DNA from: Holophagae bacterium
GTDB taxonomy: Bacteria; Acidobacteriota; Holophagae; Acanthopleuribacterales; Acanthopleuribacteraceae
NCBI GenBank assembly: GCA_030429565.1
Contig: JAUIFE010000008.1
Coordinates: 62,001-126,000, forward strand
Length of the DNA stretch: 64,000 nucleotides
Direction of reading: 5' to 3'
Positions 8,538 through 17,536 of the stretch are shown one piece after another. The notes below the pieces were generated by a model. That model searched no databases. It was not told the origin of the DNA and saw nothing but the letters and a program-made list of their open reading frames with translations. A program made the translations under genes and the position numbers. Each line of letters opens with the position of its first letter. Position 1 is the stretch's first letter.

Positions 8538-10781
8538 CTAAAAAATCTCTTCCAAATCGGTGCCGACGGCGCGGAACTGTTTGGTGGAGAATTTGGCCGG
8601 CAGGGTGGCGCTGTCGTATTGGTTGGTGAAGGCTTCCTGTTCGTCGAGATGGTAGAAGGTGTTGGTGAGATGGTTGGCGTTGACTTCAATCACACTGAAG
8701 CCGTGAACACCCGAACGGGTGTAATGCATTTGTTTCTCACCGGTTTCGCTGTTGATGACGGGGCTGGCTTCGAGCATTAAGGCTTCCAAGTTTTCAACAA
8801 AAACGGCGGTGCCGGGGATTTCGCTAAAGGGGGGACCTTGCGCCAGTTCGCGCATGAATCCTTTGAACGAGGTTGACGACACGCCGGCGACGGTGAACTC
8901 AAACACACCGTTACCGTGGTTGGCGGCATGTGAGTTGTGGATGTCGCCCGCGATCATAACGGTGTTGCCGATGCCGTTCGCCGCGAGCGTGCCCAGGAAG
9001 GTGGCACGTTTGTTGGGCAAGCCGTCCCACTGATCGATGTTGAGGTAAAAGTTTTGCCGGAACTGGTCGGGCAGGAACTCGATTTTGGAAAGGTCGAGGT
9101 TCATCGAGGTCATCGAGGTTGAGTTACCGATGACACGCCAGGCCGTGTCGGACTGGGTCAAGCGGCCTATTAACCAATCTTCTTGGGCGCTGCCCCACAC
9201 GTTTTCACTGGCGCCCTGGGTCAGTTGGAACAACAGGCCGGCGTAGAGATCGAAGGCCGACTTAACGACAAAGTAACGCGAACCGAGGCCGGAAGGGGAG
9301 AACAGGTCTTGTTTCCCCAACATGAAGTAGGCAAAACCGACGGGCAAGCCTTCTTCCTGAATGAGCGGCAAAGGTTGCGGTGAGACTTCGTTAAAGGCGT
9401 TGACGATGGCGTTGGCGACAAAGGTGGCGATGTTGCCACTGATGGCGGCGACGGCGCGCGCTTGGGCGTCGGCCTCACTAAAGCCACCGCTCACCATTTG
9501 CTGAATCAGCGCGCCGGTGAGCACGGTTTTGTAGAGAGCCATGGCCGGATCGTCGATATTGACATAGGGGAAGAAGTTTTGCGCAACGGCCTCAAAGGGA
9601 ACACCTTGGTTGGCAAAAACGCCTTCTAGGGTGGCTTGATCGGCGACGACTGCACCGGGGAAGGCATCCTCGGGAATCAAGTGGTCGGGGCGGAAGCTGC
9701 GGTAATCGGTGAGCAAAAGGTGCAGGTTGGCGCCGAACTGGAAATCGCGGAAGATACGTGTGTTGGGGTAAAGGGATTCGTCGCCGACGACCAAGTTGCC
9801 GTTGCTGTTTAAGCCGAAATCGGCGGGCATGTATTCGGCCCAGACGCGTTCGGCATTGCGTTTGCGCGCGACATCGCTTTCATCGGCGGCTTCGTTGAAA
9901 TAGGTGCCGTTGACGCCCCAGGAATCGTTGCTGAACTCGTGGTCGTCCCAAATGCAAATCATGGGGAATTGTTCGTGGACGGCCTGCAGGCTGGGGTCGG
10001 CGCGGTAGGTTTTGTAGAGATCGCGATAGTTGCTGATGGAGCGCGCGGCCAGGGTTTCGCCGTCGGTGGGAATCGCCGTTTCCGGTTCGCTGAAAGAAAC
10101 CACACGCCCGCCCAGGTCGTCGGGGGCGTCAAACTGATTGGTGGTCTCGTAAATGTAATCGCCGAGGTGGACGACAAAATCCACATCGCCGATGGTCGAA
10201 AGGTATTTCAACGTGTTGTACCAGCGACCGCGATAATCCTGACAGGAGATGAAGGCAAACTTAACATCGGCGTTTTGGTCGGCAAGTGGTGCGGTTTTGG
10301 TGCGGCCGGTGCGCGAGGCCAGGGTACCGCTGCCGTTGGTGAAATGGAAACGGTAGTAGTAGGTGTTGTCCGGCGATAAGTTGCTCAGTTTCAGTTTGGC
10401 GATATGGTCGTATTGCGGTTGGGCCTGCAGGTTGATTTCGGCAATGATATTCGTCAAGTTCGCGTCTAACCCGATCAGGAGCGTGAGATCGACCGCGGCG
10501 TCGGGATCTTCTTGGTTGACGGCCCGCGTCCAAAAAATGACGCTGTCGGGGCGGGGATCACCGCTGGCCACCGATTGAGGAAACGATTCGGGGCTGACCG
10601 TGCCGATGGGCGGGATGGGCGGGTCGGGATCGGGATCAATTGGGGAATCGTCATCATCGTCGCTACAGGCCGAAAGCATGCCGACGGTGAGCATGCCCTG
10701 CGTGGTCAATTTTACAAACTGGCGACGGTTCATCGCGTGGGGGTTGCGGCTGCCGGTTGGGCGGCGGTTATCGCGAGACAT
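8538..10781 (-). CDS. PhoD-like alkaline phosphatase/phosphodiesterase lipoprotein
   Basis: This 747-residue secreted phosphatase belongs to the PhoD metallophosphoesterase family, which hydrolyses phosphate mono- or diesters and uses Fe/Ca in characterised members. Metal-binding motifs are AFISCQDYRG, VVHLGDYIYE, IWDDHEFSNDSWG and MIAGDIHNSHAANHG. An N-terminal fibronectin-like PhoD_N segment precedes them (SVASGDPRPDSVIFW). The signal has both a twin-arginine motif (NRRQFVKL) and a lipobox (LSAC), followed by an Asp run and Pro-rich spacer, so it is probably Tat-exported and then lipid-anchored. The ATG at 10781 has AAGGAG six bases upstream. A phosphate-scavenging role is plausible; no Pho-box was recognised. 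Confidence 0.93.
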   Translation of the reverse strand: MSRDNRRPTGSRNPHAMNRRQFVKLTTQGMLTVGMLSACSDDDDDSPIDPDPDPPIPPIGTVSPESFPQSVASGDPRPDSVIFWTRAVNQEDPDAAVDLTLLIGLDANLTNIIAEINLQAQPQYDHIAKLKLSNLSPDNTYYYRFHFTNGSGTLASRTGRTKTAPLADQNADVKFAFISCQDYRGRWYNTLKYLSTIGDVDFVVHLGDYIYETTNQFDAPDDLGGRVVSFSEPETAIPTDGETLAARSISNYRDLYKTYRADPSLQAVHEQFPMICIWDDHEFSNDSWGVNGTYFNEAADESDVARKRNAERVWAEYMPADFGLNSNGNLVVGDESLYPNTRIFRDFQFGANLHLLLTDYRSFRPDHLIPEDAFPGAVVADQATLEGVFANQGVPFEAVAQNFFPYVNIDDPAMALYKTVLTGALIQQMVSGGFSEADAQARAVAAISGNIATFVANAIVNAFNEVSPQPLPLIQEEGLPVGFAYFMLGKQDLFSPSGLGSRYFVVKSAFDLYAGLLFQLTQGASENVWGSAQEDWLIGRLTQSDTAWRVIGNSTSMTSMNLDLSKIEFLPDQFRQNFYLNIDQWDGLPNKRATFLGTLAANGIGNTVMIAGDIHNSHAANHGNGVFEFTVAGVSSTSFKGFMRELAQGPPFSEIPGTAVFVENLEALMLEASPVINSETGEKQMHYTRSGVHGFSVIEVNANHLTNTFYHLDEQEAFTNQYDSATLPAKFSTKQFRAVGTDLEEIF

Positions 10782-11287
10782 AAAAGGCTCCTTGTACTAA
10801 GTCAAACGACCCGATCGGCTCGGTGGGTGGGTCGCGGGAAAAGGGCGGCGCCCGTTGGCATAACCGTGGTGTGTAGGCCTGCCCGGTTTCCGTTTCATGT
10901 CGCATCATAACGGACTTGGGCGCTACAGGTATGACCAGTTGGTTAAAAACGGAAGTAGGACAACGCCTGGGGCGGCGCGGTGGGCGGATGCGCGACCCTC
11001 GAGAGACGCTGCTTGCCGCATTTTTGAGTTGGCACTCATTTACAGACTGGTACTTTAACCCGAAGCAGGCTGAAATAAAGCCCCTAATCGTGCCTTCTCT
11101 GAAAATTCCGTCCGGTCGGCATTTTTAATGTGACCGGCGTACCTTCGCGGTAAATTTTGCCGAACCGCCGGCCAACAGAGGTATTTGAAAGGTCGGCCCC
11201 GATTCGCTGGGTGTGTTTTGGTTCTTCACAAGCGATGACCGGCTGGGTCTTTAGCCCACAGCGGCGGTGTCTGTGCCCTTATCAGGT
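10782..11287. other. intergenic region, nothing recognised
   Basis: About 500 bases lie between the PhoD-like gene start and the end of the diguanylate cyclase gene, both on the minus strand. It should hold the PhoD-like promoter. Short ORFs here have no SD or recognisable protein character, and no strong hairpin was noticed. Confidence 0.35.
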
Positions 11288-12604
11288 TTAACCTTTGCCG
11301 GCTGGTGCGTCGCTAAGGGGCGTCGCTGTTGGAAAGGGTGAGGTCTGGCCTATGGCGATACGATTGCGGCCACCGCGCTTGGCTTGGTAGAGCTGTTGGT
11401 CGGCTTCGTTGATCATGGCCGCCAAATCTGGACCCAGCCACGGACACAAACCCACGCTGATCGTGATATGCAAATCGCCGACCTCACTGGGAATGGCCGT
11501 GTTTTGTACTGTTTGACGCATGCGGTCAAACAGTGCTTGTGACTCGACCGGGTTGAGATTGACACATGCCACGCAAAATTCCTCGCCACCGAACCGCGCG
11601 ATGATGTCGCTTTCGCGGAAGAAGTTCTCGAGGATTTTGGCCATCCCGCGCAAGACCTGGTCGCCTGCTTCATGGCCGTAGCGATCATTGATCCGTTTGA
11701 AGAAATCGATATCGATCATCGCGATGGTGAGCGTGTAGTGTTCGCGGCGGCAGTTGGCGTACCATTTCTCAACGGACCGGTAGAAGAAGCGCCGATTGTA
11801 CAGCGACGTCAAATAATCGCGGTTGGCGTTTTCTTGGATTTCCTGAGCCGTCTCCCACATTTCAATGTTCTGGATGACACGGCACTGAAACTCTTCGCTG
11901 GTGAAGGGTTTTTGCAGGAAATCGTTGGCGCCGCTTTTGAGGAAGTGCGCCGAACCTTTGCCGCCGGATTTGCCCGAAATGCCGATAATCACGAGCTCCT
12001 GGCGCGCATAATTTTTGCGCAACTGAGCGCACAGTTCAGTACCGTTCCCTTCGCGCAGGATGTAATCGAGAATGAGCAGGCGGATTTGAGGATACTTGGT
12101 CAGCAGGAGATTGGCTTCCTCTGGATCGCTCGCCTCAAAAACCTGGAAACGCAAAATATCGAGGTGGCGGCAGATTAACTTGCGAGCGGCACGTGAATCG
12201 TCGACGACCAATACGCCGATCGCGGGGTTGCGTTTAAGACGAATCATGAGCCGGGCGAGGTAGTCCATTTCGCTGAGGTTCTTTTTGAGCAAATAATCGA
12301 CGACGCCCATTTGGATGTAGCGGTCCCGCAGGTCGTCGTTGTCTTGACCGGTAAAAATGACAATGGGAATGCCCTGTTCTTTGACGAGGGCCACAATTTC
12401 ACCGTTGGGTGCGTCGGGTAGCTGCAGGTCGAGTAAGGCCGCGAAATATTCGGTATCCGGTTGCGTCAGCAATGTTTTGGCCTCTGCCATCGAGCCGGCG
12501 ACGGCGACTTGGTAGCCGAGTTTTTTGACAATACGGTGGGCCAACATCTTGGCGATCACGCGGCTGTCTTCAACGAGAAGGATTTTATCCAACGGGGGCT
12601 CCAC
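11288..12604 (-). CDS. double-receiver GGDEF diguanylate cyclase
   Basis: This 438-residue cytoplasmic protein makes cyclic di-GMP. Receiver 1 (about 5-120) has acceptor D59 in LLDLQLPD, the FTGQ Thr and YLLKK Lys. Receiver 2 (about 132-255) shows VLVVDDSRAARK, LLILDYILREG and DFLQKPF. The GGDEF domain (about 265-425) has an intact active site, FGGEEF, and an RESD inhibitory site five residues before it, so product feedback is expected. The REC-REC-GGDEF layout is that of PleD, which is activated by receiver phosphorylation and dimerisation. The start is GTG at 12604 with AGGA upstream. No kinase gene is adjacent, so the phospho-donor is unknown. Confidence 0.95.
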   Translation of the reverse strand: MEPPLDKILLVEDSRVIAKMLAHRIVKKLGYQVAVAGSMAEAKTLLTQPDTEYFAALLDLQLPDAPNGEIVALVKEQGIPIVIFTGQDNDDLRDRYIQMGVVDYLLKKNLSEMDYLARLMIRLKRNPAIGVLVVDDSRAARKLICRHLDILRFQVFEASDPEEANLLLTKYPQIRLLILDYILREGNGTELCAQLRKNYARQELVIIGISGKSGGKGSAHFLKSGANDFLQKPFTSEEFQCRVIQNIEMWETAQEIQENANRDYLTSLYNRRFFYRSVEKWYANCRREHYTLTIAMIDIDFFKRINDRYGHEAGDQVLRGMAKILENFFRESDIIARFGGEEFCVACVNLNPVESQALFDRMRQTVQNTAIPSEVGDLHITISVGLCPWLGPDLAAMINEADQQLYQAKRGGRNRIAIGQTSPFPTATPLSDAPAGKG

Positions 12605-12949
12605 GGGGGCTGTCCTGCAGAAAAGTGCGTGGGCGGTAAGGGGATCCCTGTTCCGACCGATGAGGGCGACCGACAGCCGTACCTTGCCGATTTTCGGCCT
12701 GACCCAGGATCCGAACTCGTTGGTCTTGATGTCTGAAGGGACGGTGTCTTGTTTTGTTTTTCGCTATTATATTCCTCGGAAGGATCCATCCTAAGATTAA
12801 TTTCTAATTGAAATCATGCTTATTTTTAAGGGTTCAGGTTGTGTTTGCAGGTGTTTACTCTGTTTTGACCCTGTTCTACCACATTGCACCAAGCGAGTTA
12901 ATACGGCCAACTGGGTGTGTTGCCTGACCCAAAAAAGGAGAGAAACCCC
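12605..12949. other. divergent intergenic region with AT-rich centre
   Basis: These 345 bases separate divergent genes and should carry both promoters. The stretch at about 12750-12850 is clearly AT-richer than its surroundings. It includes a short palindrome, AGGAT-CC-ATCCT (12781-12792). No gene or RNA was recognised. Confidence 0.4.
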
Positions 12950-13807
12950 ATGGAATGGTTGTGTGGCGCTTATCGCCTCTCGTTGGCAAACGGGCCGCTG
13001 GTGATGGCGATTGTTAACGCGACACCTGATAGCTTTTCAGACGGCTACCCTGATGTCGGGCGTGCTTGCGCCCGCGCCGAACGACTGATCGCCGATGGTG
13101 CCGATATTTTGGATGTGGGTGGCGAGTCGACGCGGCCCGGCGCACCCAGCGTTTCTGAATCGGAAGAAATTCGTCGGGTTGTACCGGTCATCGAACGCTT
13201 GGCGGCCTTATGGTCGGTGCCGATTTCGATTGACACGCAAAAGGTGGCTGTCGCCGAAGCCGCGATCCAGGCCGGTGCCTCCATCATCAACGGTGTCTCA
13301 GCCAGTCTTGATGTGGGTGCCATGAAGCACCTATTGCAGCGGTACCCGGTTGGGTACGTGGCCATGCACATGCGTGCGCGGCCCGCGGTGATGCAGCAAC
13401 ATGCCGACTATGCCGATGTGGTGGCCGAGGTCGGTGATGCGTTGGCGGCGGTTCGTGCCGAACTCGACGCGGCTGCGGTGGATCCCACCCGCGTTCTGTA
13501 CGATCCCGGCATTGGTTTTGGCAAAAAACTGGACCACAATTTGGCGTTAATGCGCGCCGCGCCGACACTGTATGCGCGCTTGCAGCGGCCGCTCTTGATG
13601 GGGATTAGCCGCAAATCATGGCTGCGCGATTTGTATCATCGCGATTTGGATAAAAGCGCGGCTTCGCTGCAGTGGCGCGACACCATCACCGCCATGGCTT
13701 CAATGCTGATGCCCTTTCCCGCCGTTGCCGTTCATCGCGTTCACGAGGCGGCCTTGCTGCGCGACGCCTTGGTGCTGCAGCAAGCGATGGCCGACCCGGC
13801 GTCCTAA
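12950..13807 (+). CDS. folP: dihydropteroate synthase
   Basis: This is a 285-residue folate-pathway enzyme condensing 4-aminobenzoate with dihydropterin pyrophosphate. Family motifs are all present: MAIVNATPDSFSDG near the start, DVGGESTRPGA, SIDTQK, an Asn-Gly motif (IINGVSA), YDPGIGFGKKLDHNL and the C-terminal GISRKSWL that contributes to phosphate binding. I start it at ATG 12950 because AAGGAGA at 12935-12941 lies just upstream; the longer in-frame ATG at 12917 would place that SD inside the gene. Its stop overlaps the convergent kptA stop by four bases. No other folate gene is adjacent. Confidence 0.96.
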   Translation: MEWLCGAYRLSLANGPLVMAIVNATPDSFSDGYPDVGRACARAERLIADGADILDVGGESTRPGAPSVSESEEIRRVVPVIERLAALWSVPISIDTQKVAVAEAAIQAGASIINGVSASLDVGAMKHLLQRYPVGYVAMHMRARPAVMQQHADYADVVAEVGDALAAVRAELDAAAVDPTRVLYDPGIGFGKKLDHNLALMRAAPTLYARLQRPLLMGISRKSWLRDLYHRDLDKSAASLQWRDTITAMASMLMPFPAVAVHRVHEAALLRDALVLQQAMADPAS

Positions 13808-14379
13808 TCGCGTGCCGGGGCCTCGCCAGAGTCCGCGTCTTGCTGAATGTAGCGTGGCGGTACCTCGTCCGTCAGCCACACGCCGTTGGCTGAGCGGTAA
13901 AAGGTAAAGCCGGCGCGGGCCATGGCACCGCTGTCCACTGTTAACAACACCAAACGGCCGTGACGGCGGCCGACCGCATCGGCGGTGCGTCGGTCGGGTG
14001 AAAGGTGGACATGGTGCCGTTTGGCGCGTTGGATGCCTTCGCGCAAGATCCCGGCGACGTTCTGTTCGGCGGTGCCGTGGTACAGCAACGCGGGCGGTGT
14101 TTGCGCTTCTAGTTGTAGGTCGATGCGCACTGAATGGCCTTGATTGGCGCGAATGCGACAACCGTCTTCGCTGAAGGCAAAACGCTGTTTGTCGTTTTCG
14201 GCGACAATGCGTTCGAGTTGGATGCGGGTTGGCGCGTTGCGGCCGAAGCGCGCCCAGTGATCGAGCAGGGTTTCCACCGCCACCCAGCCGTTGTCGTCGA
14301 GGGTTAAATGGATTGTTTGCGGCTGGTGGCGCAGCACGAGGGACATGAACTTACTTGCTCTCTTTGTGTTAAAAGACAC
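13804..14379 (-). CDS. kptA: RNA 2'-phosphotransferase (Tpt1/KptA)
   Basis: This 191-residue protein matches the Tpt1/KptA family, which moves an internal RNA 2'-phosphate to NAD+, releasing nicotinamide and ADP-ribose 1'',2''-cyclic phosphate. Visible signatures are SKFMSLVLRHQP at the N-terminus, RANQGHSV, LYHGTAEQN, HHVHLSPD and SANGVWLTDEVPPRYI. In fungi it finishes tRNA splicing; bacteria lack that pathway, so the natural substrate is unclear, and some homologues also ADP-ribosylate RNA or DNA ends. Start is GTG 14379 with AAGGA upstream, and family alignment supports it. It overlaps folP tail to tail by four bases. Confidence 0.93.
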   Translation of the reverse strand: MSFNTKRASKFMSLVLRHQPQTIHLTLDDNGWVAVETLLDHWARFGRNAPTRIQLERIVAENDKQRFAFSEDGCRIRANQGHSVRIDLQLEAQTPPALLYHGTAEQNVAGILREGIQRAKRHHVHLSPDRRTADAVGRRHGRLVLLTVDSGAMARAGFTFYRSANGVWLTDEVPPRYIQQDADSGEAPARD

Positions 14380-14542
14380 GATGCTTTCCTTGGTCGCATG
14401 GGCGCGGGTCGAACGGCTCGAAACGCGTTGTCACAATGCACGCCTGTGCGTGCGCTCTGACAAACGTTTTCGATGACCGCTGGTCCGCATCGCCTGAACA
14501 TGCGGGTATGGGATTTACCCTTTATGGGTAAGTGTTGGACTG

Positions 14543-14557
14543 ACACTCAGTGAGTGT
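14543..14557. promoter_or_regulatory. 15-bp palindrome upstream of kptA
   Basis: ACACTC-AGT-GAGTGT has perfect 6-bp arms with a 3-bp centre. It lies about 165 bases upstream of the kptA start and about 60 bases beyond the LytTR gene end. It could be an operator or a weak hairpin; no T-tract follows. Confidence 0.25.
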
Positions 14558-14619
14558 AAGCGAGACTGCATATCGAAGGCAATAGAAAAGTGTTGTTTTT
14601 ACACAATGGATGCGCGCCT

Positions 14620-15381
14620 TCATGGTGGCGGTGTGCGTTGGATTGCCTCCAAAAAGGGCTTGCGGTACGCGTCGCCGATCGGCAGCTCCTGTTCGCCCAG
14701 CAGACATTCGCCACGGCGTACCTCGTCGACCTTGGCAAGGGATACCACATAGGATTTGTGGATGCGTGCAAAAGCCCCACGCGGCAACATTGCCAGTGCT
14801 TCGTCCAGTTTCATCAGCGCCATGATGCGGCGTGTCGTTGTTACCCAGAGAACGTAGTTGCGGTCGCTTTCGAGGTACAGCAACTCATCGATTTCAAGGC
14901 GAATGTGTTTGTGGCCGCTTTTGACAAACACGTAGCCGGGCGCGTCGGTCTCGCCGCCGGCTTCTTGCGCGCTTGAGCCTTCGCCGGCCGCGCTCGGTTC
15001 GGCCATACCCAGGTCGCCCGCTTTCCTGAGGCGGCGACGCGCTTTATCGGCCGCTTGTAAAAAGCGGTCGAAGGGAATCGGTTTAAGCAGATAGTCGACC
15101 GCATCTAACTCAAATCCGCTGACCGCGTGTTCCGCATAGGCGGTGGTAAACACCAGCAGGGGTGCCTCACGCAAGGCGCGCGCGAACTGTAAGCCGTTGA
15201 GGTCGGGCATATTGATGTCGAGGAAAATTAAATCGACCGGATTTTGCGGCAACCAAGCCAAAGCCGCCAAGCTGTCGTGGAAGGCGCCGGCAAGTTCAAG
15301 CTGGGGGGCTTTGCGACAATAGTTGGCCAACAGTTCCAGGGCGGGCGGTTCGTCGTCTATCACAATGCAGCGCAGATTCAT
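14620..15381 (-). CDS. LytTR-family response regulator
   Basis: This is a 253-residue regulator with a receiver domain (D9/D10/E11 acidic cluster, acceptor D55 in IFLDINMP, Thr in VFTTAYAE, Lys in YLLKPIPF) and a C-terminal LytTR DNA-binding domain (from about 150: FVKSGHKHIRLEIDELLYLE and ARIHKSYVVSLAKV). LytTR proteins bind direct-repeat sites, commonly to control cell-envelope, bacteriocin or virulence genes. It follows the LytS-type kinase with a 4-base ATGA overlap, so the two are coupled. The divergent ABC transporter operon is the obvious candidate target, which is inference. Confidence 0.95.
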   Translation of the reverse strand: MNLRCIVIDDEPPALELLANYCRKAPQLELAGAFHDSLAALAWLPQNPVDLIFLDINMPDLNGLQFARALREAPLLVFTTAYAEHAVSGFELDAVDYLLKPIPFDRFLQAADKARRRLRKAGDLGMAEPSAAGEGSSAQEAGGETDAPGYVFVKSGHKHIRLEIDELLYLESDRNYVLWVTTTRRIMALMKLDEALAMLPRGAFARIHKSYVVSLAKVDEVRRGECLLGEQELPIGDAYRKPFLEAIQRTPPP

Positions 15382-16499
15382 GGGGTGGCCACCTTCCTTT
15401 TATGTGTCGGTGTGGGTTCGGGCGGGGCCATTTCGTCGGCCTTCGGCAGCACCAGCACGGCCTCAAACCAGTCGTCCTGCTCGCCGTAGGTCAGCGCAGC
15501 CGGACCGTTGCTGTACCAGGCCAATCGTTCGGTTAAGTTGGCCAAGCCAAAGCCGCCGTTTTCCGCTTCAAGTCGTTGTTTGGTTGCGTGGATGCGGTTG
15601 CGCACGGTAAAGGTTGCGCGCCCGTCATGAATTGCGACCTGCATGGTGATCGGCGACGGCGCCTTAAAGCTAATGCCGTGTTTAAAGGCGTTCTCGACCA
15701 GGGTCATCAACATCATCGGCGGCACTTGAACAGGGGTTGGATCGCCGCTGACGCTGAGCTCGAGATCGAGGGCGAGGTTGCTTGGCAAACGCAGTTTTTG
15801 CAGTTCGATATAGGCGCGCAAATACCCGAGTTCGCGCTCTAGGGCAACCGTGTCGTGGTCGACTTCGTGGAGTAGGAAACGCATCATATCGCTGAGTTTG
15901 AGAATGGCTTCGCCGGTTTGCGACGCGTCTTCGCGTTGGGCCAACGCGTAAAGGTTGTTGAGGGTATTGAACAAAAAATGGGGATTGACCTGCTGTTTGA
16001 GCTGCGCCAGTTCGGCACGCGTGCGCTGCAGTTCCAGGGCGCGGCGGAGGTTCTGTTCCACCAGCCAGGCTTCGGCGAAGCGGGCACCACCGCCTAGTGC
16101 CACCAAACCCCAGGCGAAAATGCCGTAGCTGGGTGGAATGATGACGATGATTTCGTGCAGCACCTCGCGGTCGGCGTCAGTCCACTCAAAAACAGCCCAC
16201 ACCATGGCCATTTTCAGCACCACCGCCACCGGGGCCGGCCACAAAAAATCAAGCAGGGACGGCAACACTTTGCGGTGTGCCAGCCATCGCGGCACCCACC
16301 ACAGGTAACCGACGGCGAAGGTCGAGAGGTTCACCACAAAACCCCAGATTAGAAGGATTTCCATGGCGCCGGAGCCGTAGGGGATGGGGCCGAGGCGAAT
16401 GGCGCGCATGTTGTAGACCAGCGACAGCATGGCCAGCGCGGGTAGCAACACAACGGCGACTTTCAGGCGATTATTTAAAAAGAGAGGGGATGACTGCAT
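15378..16499 (-). CDS. LytS/YehU-type sensor histidine kinase
   Basis: This 373-residue membrane kinase is of the His_kinase (LytS-like) class. About four to five hydrophobic helices occupy the first 165 residues (for example FLWPAPVAVVLKMAMVWAVF). The cytoplasmic part begins with a coiled coil (RTRAELAQLKQQ) leading to the phospho-acceptor motif NPHFLFNTLNNLYAL. The ATPase shows MTLVENAFKHGIS and GFGLANLTERL. The first gene of a two-gene operon, it overlaps the LytTR regulator by four bases. The short membrane sensor without a periplasmic domain fits envelope- or transporter-linked sensing. The signal is unknown. Confidence 0.94.
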   Translation of the reverse strand: MQSSPLFLNNRLKVAVVLLPALAMLSLVYNMRAIRLGPIPYGSGAMEILLIWGFVVNLSTFAVGYLWWVPRWLAHRKVLPSLLDFLWPAPVAVVLKMAMVWAVFEWTDADREVLHEIIVIIPPSYGIFAWGLVALGGGARFAEAWLVEQNLRRALELQRTRAELAQLKQQVNPHFLFNTLNNLYALAQREDASQTGEAILKLSDMMRFLLHEVDHDTVALERELGYLRAYIELQKLRLPSNLALDLELSVSGDPTPVQVPPMMLMTLVENAFKHGISFKAPSPITMQVAIHDGRATFTVRNRIHATKQRLEAENGGFGLANLTERLAWYSNGPAALTYGEQDDWFEAVLVLPKADEMAPPEPTPTHKRKVATP

Positions 16500-16524
16500 A
16501 CTTCGGCTTCCCTAGGTGTGTGGT

Positions 16525-16544
16525 TGCCAGGATACACCCTGGCA
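16525..16544. promoter_or_regulatory. inverted repeat in divergent promoter region
   Basis: TGCCAGG-N6-CCTGGCA gives perfect 7-bp arms. It lies between the LytS-type kinase (start 16499) and the ABC transporter (start 16790), close to the kinase start. It may be an operator for one or both; LytTR sites are usually direct repeats, so the binder could be another protein. Confidence 0.35.
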
Positions 16545-16789
16545 CCGCCTCTCATTATAAAAGTTGGGCGCCGCCCGCGTTGTCGCGATGGATCAAGCCG
16601 GGTCGTGATTGGACGAACCCTGCTTTTGCCAGGACCAACCGCATGGATGGGTGTTCGGTGCGTTGGGATAGCAACCAGCCCGGTTGGTCCATTGTGGCCG
16701 TTGATCGACCTTTGCCGTGCGTAAGCTAGGACCAGAAGCGCAATCCGGCGCCCCGAGTGGGGGCTCGTTGCGATGCAAGGGAGGCGGAA

Positions 16790-17536
16790 ATGGAAGCAGT
16801 GTTAACGGCCGTGAATCTGAGTAAAAGCTACCGCGAGGGCAGCCGCGATGTGCCGGTGTTCGGCGGTCTCGACCTCAACCTTTATGCGGGTGAGTATTTG
16901 GTGGTGATGGGCAGCTCCGGATCGGGCAAGTCCTCATTGTTGTATGTGTTGGGCGGTATGGATGCGCCCAATCAGGGTTCGATCAAAATTGCGGGCGGGA
17001 ATTTGGCGCAATTGGGCGAAACCGAGCGAGCGCGTTTGCGGCGCGAGCGCATTGGTTTTGTGTTCCAGGACTTTAACCTGGTGCCGCACTTGTCGCTGCT
17101 GGAGAATGTGTTGATTGCCGGTTACTTGAGTGGCCGGCCGCGGCGGGCGGTTCGGGCACGCGCGCTGGAACTTTTGGACCTCGTCGGCATTGCCGACTTG
17201 GCCGAGCGCCGACCGGCGCAAACCTCGGGGGGCGAGCAACAGCGCTGTGCCGTCGCCCGTGCGCTGATTAACGACCCCGAGTTATTGCTGGCCGACGAGC
17301 CCACCGGCAGTTTAAACGCCGCCCATTCCAAGGCGATTCTCGACCTGTTCGATCAATTGCACCAAAGCGGTCAAACCGTCGTCATGGTTACCCATGAATT
17401 AAGCGCGGCCTGTCGCGGTCAACGCATCGCTTACTTGCACGACGGCCGCCTCGATCATTTCCAGTTTGCCGACAACCTTGCGGTCGAGGGGCGCGAGGAA
17501 GTGTTGTTTTCTTGGTTGTCCCGGCGGGGGTGGTAA
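16790..17536 (+). CDS. ABC transporter ATP-binding protein (LolD/MacB/FtsE type)
   Basis: This 248-residue ATPase shows Walker A SSGSGKSSLL, Q-loop FVFQDFNLVPHLSLLENV, signature TSGGEQQRCAVARAL, Walker B LLLADEPTGSLN and the switch His in VMVTHE. The NEPTGSLN-like D-loop is typical of the MacB/LolD/FtsE group, which drives mechanotransmission rather than channel transport. ATG 16790 has GGGAGG at 16779-16784; a longer in-frame start at 16757 precedes that SD. The permease starts on the next base after its stop. With the LytTR/LytS pair divergent upstream it resembles a peptide-stress or envelope efflux module. Confidence 0.95.
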   Translation: MEAVLTAVNLSKSYREGSRDVPVFGGLDLNLYAGEYLVVMGSSGSGKSSLLYVLGGMDAPNQGSIKIAGGNLAQLGETERARLRRERIGFVFQDFNLVPHLSLLENVLIAGYLSGRPRRAVRARALELLDLVGIADLAERRPAQTSGGEQQRCAVARALINDPELLLADEPTGSLNAAHSKAILDLFDQLHQSGQTVVMVTHELSAACRGQRIAYLHDGRLDHFQFADNLAVEGREEVLFSWLSRRGW

